Shown piece by piece: positions 60,289-64,000 of a stretch of DNA of 64,000 bases (within the stretch, counting starts at the first letter, position 1; each line of letters begins with the position of its first letter). The stretch is from Parietaria judaica (lineage: Eukaryota > Streptophyta > Magnoliopsida > Rosales > Urticaceae): the NCBI GenBank assembly GCA_954871525.1, contig OX940871.1, forward strand, positions 16,088,532 to 16,152,531, read 5' to 3'. The translations under genes were made by a program, and so were the position numbers. A model generated the notes under the pieces. That model was not told where the DNA came from, did not search any database, and saw only the letters and a program-made list of their open reading frames with translations.

Positions 60289-60538
60289 TAAAAAAAAATA
60301 CATAAGTGTTTATGTGTATTTTTGCCTATCCAAAAAGTATGGATGCATGGGCTCCTTAGAAATGTGCGCGCTTGAAATAAGCACCTTAGAAATGAGCACC
60401 CTTTAAATAGGTGCCCTACAACGAGCACCCTTGAAATTGGCGCCCTAGAAATGAGTGTTAGCTCCAAAATAATTGGAACTTTTCCCACATATAACAAGAA
60501 GCCACACTTTCCAACTTCAAAATTACACGCACTCTATT
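60289..60538. other. Flank of the copia element with short repeats
   Basis: 60355-60460 contains about five degenerate copies of 'TTGAAAT(A/G)AGCACC' and 'CCTAGAAATGAG' at 18-24 bp spacing. No gene. Confidence 0.6.
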
Positions 60539-60815
60539 TGTATAATGTATATAAATTTTGAAGCTGCTTTTAGAGAAAATGACGAGAAGAAGAAACAAGT
60601 GGAGGAAGAGAATTTCTATTGGTGAAGCTGTTTTGATTGAATTGGAAAGTTGGAGTGTTTTTACAATGACATGGTGTAGGCTTTATATAGCCAAGCAAAT
60701 GATAATAAATTACTTTTCTACCCTAGCCAAACTTCAGCTTCAAGTAAAGGCAATACAATAAAATAATATTAAACTTTCAACTTGCATTGCATAGTCGTCA
60801 TAGCTTACGTCTTCA
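60539..60815 (-). mobile_element. 3' LTR of the Ty1/copia element
   Basis: On minus it starts TGAAGACGTAAGC directly after the purine tract CGGGGGAGAA at the end of the polyprotein. It contains a TATA box GGCTATATAAAG (about 60691-60679) and probably ends ATACATTATACA at 60539, about 277 bp. The 5' LTR is outside the window, so the limits cannot be checked by comparison. Confidence 0.6.
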
Positions 60816-63800
60816 TTCTCCCCCGTAAGCTTGACTTGACTCGAAATTCTTTACGCCGAGCATTTCTCGCATCTCCGCGAATTTGACACGAGCTAGGGCT
60901 TTAGTGAATATGTCGGCACGTTGCTCTTTGGTGCTGATAAACTCAACGATGATCTCTCGGTTCTCAACACACTCGCGAATAAAGTGAAAGCGAGTGTCGA
61001 TATGCTTGCTACGTCCATGAAACACTAGATTTTTCATCAGTGCGATCGCGGACTTGTTGTCGACGTAGAGAGTCACTGGCTTCTGCTCGGCTCCAGTGAC
61101 TTCGCTCAATAAATTTCTGAGCCATAATGCTTGACACGCCGCTGCGGTGGCTGTCATAAACTCCGCTTCGCAAGATGATAAGGCTACAGTTTTCTGCTTC
61201 TGTGACTGCCAAGTGATCAAATTACCGTTGAGGTAAAATGCCATACCTCCGGTACTTTTCCTGTCATCGACATCACCGGCTAGGTCACTGTCGGTGAAAC
61301 CGACAAGTTCTTCAGCTCCACTTCCTCTTCCGTACTGGATCCCGTAGCTCGTCGTTCCTTTCACGTAACGAAGGATGTGCTTCACAGCCTGCTGGTGTAG
61401 ACTAGTAGGCTTCTCCATGCGACGACTCACCATGCCAACTGCATATGAGATGTCAGGTCGGGTATGGGTTAGGTACCTGAGACACCCGACGACACGTCTG
61501 TACTCCGTGGGATCCACAGGGGTTCCTTCTGCATCTTTCCCGAGCTTCAACTTTGCCTCCATCGGATACTTGCTCGGGTTGCATTCCGCCATCTTGAACT
61601 GCTTTAAAATTTTCATCGCGTAAGCCGACTGCTTCAGCGTGACAAAATCCTTCTTCTGATCGACCTCGATGCCGAGGTAGTACGACAGCAGTCCGAGGTC
61701 GCTCATCTCGAACTCCTTCATCATCTGCTTCTTGAATCCATCAATGGCTTTTGCACTGGATCCAGTCACGATCAAGTCGTCGACGTACACACCGACGATG
61801 AGGACCTCATCTCCTGAGTTCCTTGTGTAGACTGCCTGCTCCTGGGAACACTTCTTGAAACCAAGACTCTTCATACTTCTGTCGAGTCGAGTGTTCCATG
61901 CTCGTGGTGCTTGTCGTAGGCCATAAAGAGCTTTTGACAGCTTGTACACCTTGTGCTCCGCGGTCTTCTCGATGAAGCCTTCCGGTTGAGCTACGTAGAC
62001 TTCTTCTTCTAGTTCACCATTCAGGAACGCTGATTTGACATCCAGGTGATGGATTTTCCAGCCACGGTGAGCTGCAACGGCTAGGATTAGCCTGACCGTG
62101 TCGAGTCTGGCTACGGGAGCAAAGACCTCTTCAAAGTCTATTCCCTGTTTCTGCACATAGCCCTTTGCGACCAATCTGGCCTTGTGCTTGGGGACCTTTC
62201 CTTCTGAGTCTTTCTTGAGCTTGTAAACCCACTTCAGACCAATGAACTTGTGACCTTTCGGTAGGTCGACTAGCTCCCATGTTTGATTCTTCTCAATTGA
62301 TTCTAGCTCTCTGTCCATCGCTTTCTGCCATTCCTTGTCGGTGGCTGCCTCACGATAGCTGGTTGGTTCTTCAGCGCTCACCAGCAAGAGCTCTTCTGGG
62401 CTCAAGTCGAGCTCTCGTGCTTCTTCGTAGACGTCGGAAAGAGTACGGAACCCTCTTGGTCCGTCCTTGATCGACGAGTCTCCCGAGCTGGTTCCTCCCG
62501 AACTAGCTGTCATTGGGATCGGGGTGCTCATTCCTGATCCTAGGTTAGGCGAGCATGGCGGTGAGCTGGTTCCAGTCGTGCTGGTTCTAGGTGAACTAGG
62601 CGTTGCTAGTCCTTGAAATGGATTCTCTCCTTGTTCTTGCTCGATCGCCTCTTCCTCTTCGAGTATAAACTCCACCGAGTTTTGTTGAGGCTCTCCGTTA
62701 TCGTTTCGCCACTGCCATTTTTTCTCCTCTTCAAACACGGCGTCTCTGCTCACATGCGCTTTGCCGCGTCGGGGGTCGTAAAACCTGTGTGCCTTGCTCC
62801 CTTCTTCTGCGCCAAGGTACACCATTGGTTGACTCCGATCATCGAGCTTTTTGAGGTTTGGTCCCACAGTCTTCACATGTGCGGTGCATCCAAACACCTT
62901 CAAATGCTCTAGATGAGGTTTCTTCCCTTTCCAGGCTTGGTAAGGGGTGCGCTCGCCTAGCGCCTTCGTCGGTAGACGGTTCAGCAAGTAGACCGCATGT
63001 CGTACTGCTTCTCCCCAGAACCTCGCCGGGACTTGCATGCTCTTCAACAAACTCCTTGCAGTGTCCATCACAGACCGGTTTCTTCTCTCGACCACACCGT
63101 TTTGCTGGGGCGTATACGGTGCAGTGAGGTGGCGTTCGACTCCTTCTTCATTGCAGAATTCTTCGAACTGTTGGGACGTGAACTCTCCACCTCGATCTGT
63201 TCGCAGGGTCTTCAGTCTATGTCCAGACTGGTTCTCGACGAGCCTCTTGAACTTCTTGAAGACTTCAAGGGCTCCACTCTTCTCCTTGAGCGTATAAACC
63301 CACATCCAACGGCTGTAATCATCAACAAGTAAAAAGAAGTACTTGTTGCCGGCTAGAGTGGCCGGGGTGATTGAACCACACAGGTCAGCATGCACCAGTT
63401 GGAGGGGTCGCTCTGCTCGAAACTTGGCCTTGATCGGAAATGGCACTCTTGCCTGTTTCGCGACCATGCAGCATTCGCAAAGCTGGTTGGGGTGTTCAAT
63501 CTTCGGTACCCCAAATGCCATCTTCTTCTCTCCCATCATCTTGAGCGCGTAGAAATTTACGTGCCCAAGTCGTGCATGCCACAACCAAGCTGGGTCTGCC
63601 AGGGACGTCATTAAGCAGACGGGTTGGCCCGTCTCCAGGAGTATCTTGTACAACCTGCTAGGCGTTCTCTTCACCTTCATCAACAGGGCGCCACTTTGGT
63701 TCCACATCTTCAGGTATGTGCCGGCCATCACCACTGTGTTGCCGACCTCCGTCATCTGACCGAGGCTGATGATGTTACTCTTCAGCTTCAGAATGTAGTA

Positions 63801-64000
63801 CACCTGGGTAAGTAGGCGTTGGTCCCCGTTCTTGCACTGGAACAGGATGGACCCTCTGCCTCTAATTTCGACGATCGATTCATCGCCGAACTTCACGTTC
63901 CCTGTGATCTTTTCATCGAGCTCTTTAAACTTAGCTCGATCTCCCGTCATATGGTTGCTTGCACCATTGTCTAAATACCAGACATCAGTATAGACATTCT
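60813..64000 (-). CDS. Ty1/copia polyprotein, partial at the window edge
   Basis: An uninterrupted frame enters from the window's right end and stops at 60813. The visible part is 1,045 codons from the Met at 63950, plus at least 16 upstream ones. Upstream of that Met is VWYLDNGASNH, the aspartic protease active site, so gag and the protease start lie outside. Counting from 63950: integrase zinc finger H125/H130/C158/C161, catalytic D189 (HADLCG), D252 (RTDRGGEF) and E288 (NGVVERRN); reverse transcriptase with D637 and YVDD at 722-725; RNase H with D887, E928 and D964; end AYGGE. The order PR-INT-RT-RH is the copia order. No stops or frame breaks occur in about 3.2 kb, so it is young and perhaps active. 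The stop codon overlaps the first bases of the 3' LTR. Confidence 0.96.
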   Translation of the reverse strand, partial: NVYTDVWYLDNGASNHMTGDRAKFKELDEKITGNVKFGDESIVEIRGRGSILFQCKNGDQRLLTQVYYILKLKSNIISLGQMTEVGNTVVMAGTYLKMWNQSGALLMKVKRTPSRLYKILLETGQPVCLMTSLADPAWLWHARLGHVNFYALKMMGEKKMAFGVPKIEHPNQLCECCMVAKQARVPFPIKAKFRAERPLQLVHADLCGSITPATLAGNKYFFLLVDDYSRWMWVYTLKEKSGALEVFKKFKRLVENQSGHRLKTLRTDRGGEFTSQQFEEFCNEEGVERHLTAPYTPQQNGVVERRNRSVMDTARSLLKSMQVPARFWGEAVRHAVYLLNRLPTKALGERTPYQAWKGKKPHLEHLKVFGCTAHVKTVGPNLKKLDDRSQPMVYLGAEEGSKAHRFYDPRRGKAHVSRDAVFEEEKKWQWRNDNGEPQQNSVEFILEEEEAIEQEQGENPFQGLATPSSPRTSTTGTSSPPCSPNLGSGMSTPIPMTASSGGTSSGDSSIKDGPRGFRTLSDVYEEARELDLSPEELLLVSAEEPTSYREAATDKEWQKAMDRELESIEKNQTWELVDLPKGHKFIGLKWVYKLKKDSEGKVPKHKARLVAKGYVQKQGIDFEEVFAPVARLDTVRLILAVAAHRGWKIHHLDVKSAFLNGELEEEVYVAQPEGFIEKTAEHKVYKLSKALYGLRQAPRAWNTRLDRSMKSLGFKKCSQEQAVYTRNSGDEVLIVGVYVDDLIVTGSSAKAIDGFKKQMMKEFEMSDLGLLSYYLGIEVDQKKDFVTLKQSAYAMKILKQFKMAECNPSKYPMEAKLKLGKDAEGTPVDPTEYRRVVGCLRYLTHTRPDISYAVGMVSRRMEKPTSLHQQAVKHILRYVKGTTSYGIQYGRGSGAEELVGFTDSDLAGDVDDRKSTGGMAFYLNGNLITWQSQKQKTVALSSCEAEFMTATAAACQALWLRNLLSEVTGAEQKPVTLYVDNKSAIALMKNLVFHGRSKHIDTRFHFIRECVENREIIVEFISTKEQRADIFTKALARVKFAEMREMLGVKNFESSQAYGGE

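Noticed and set aside
62279..63815. Several plus-strand ORFs of 60-111 codons
   Set aside because: All antisense to the copia polyprotein.
1..64000. CRISPR arrays, bacterial operons, rRNA genes
   Set aside because: None present; repeats found are eukaryotic transposon or satellite types and genes carry spliceosomal introns.

Overview
This is a stretch of AT-rich plant nuclear DNA, most likely from a eudicot. Genes have GT-AG introns, and the intergenic space is full of MULE, hAT, LINE and LTR-element debris. Five host protein genes, or six counting the second DUF241 copy, can be read with confidence. I cannot name the species.

Layout. 0-9 kb: a decayed hAT transposase (minus), a ~600 bp fold-back element, a decayed LINE 3' end (plus) and a 202 bp tandem duplication. 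10-11 kb: an intronless DUF241 gene. 12.5-14 kb: a Pack-MULE carrying a poly(A)-binding-protein RRM fragment. 15-15.8 kb: a fold-back non-autonomous MULE. 18.3-24.1 kb: a structurally complete 5.84 kb Mutator-like element with long TIRs, a perfect 9 bp target duplication, a mudrA-type transposase gene on plus and a convergent GRF-zinc-finger/transmembrane gene on minus. 25.5-26.3 kb: a second DUF241 gene. 28-28.7 kb: a 5'-truncated third DUF241 copy split by a 496 bp solo LTR. 30.5-32.9 kb: an IST1-like ESCRT gene. 33.5-35.0 kb: a second Pack-MULE, carrying the N-terminus of a KNL1/SPC105-like kinetochore gene. 38.8-43.2 kb: an LHT8-type amino-acid transporter gene with a solo LTR in intron 1. 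45.0-48.3 kb (minus): phosphatidylinositol synthase, with a hAT element in its last intron. 51.0-55.0 kb (minus): a PAT10-like DHHC S-acyltransferase. 56-59.5 kb: nested LTR sequence (a 2.4 kb solo LTR, itself holding a SINE, inside an older LTR). 60.5-64 kb (minus): an apparently intact Ty1/copia polyprotein with its 3' LTR, running off the window end.

The host genes do not form one pathway. IST1-like (endosomal sorting), PIS (inositol lipid synthesis), DHHC acyltransferase (membrane targeting) and LHT8 (amino-acid uptake) all act at membranes, but plant gene order gives no reason to link them. What unites the window is mobile DNA. At least eight insertions can be delimited to the base by matching target-site duplications: four MULE-type (9 bp), three LTR (5 bp) and one hAT (8 bp). 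Three further hAT-type and one MULE-type element have TSDs with one mismatch. The most unusual item is the complete MULE whose second, convergent gene, in the place mudrB holds in maize MuDR, encodes a GRF zinc finger protein with a C-terminal membrane segment.

Exon boundaries were derived by eye from GT/AG sites, reading frame and family conservation. No alignment or search was run.
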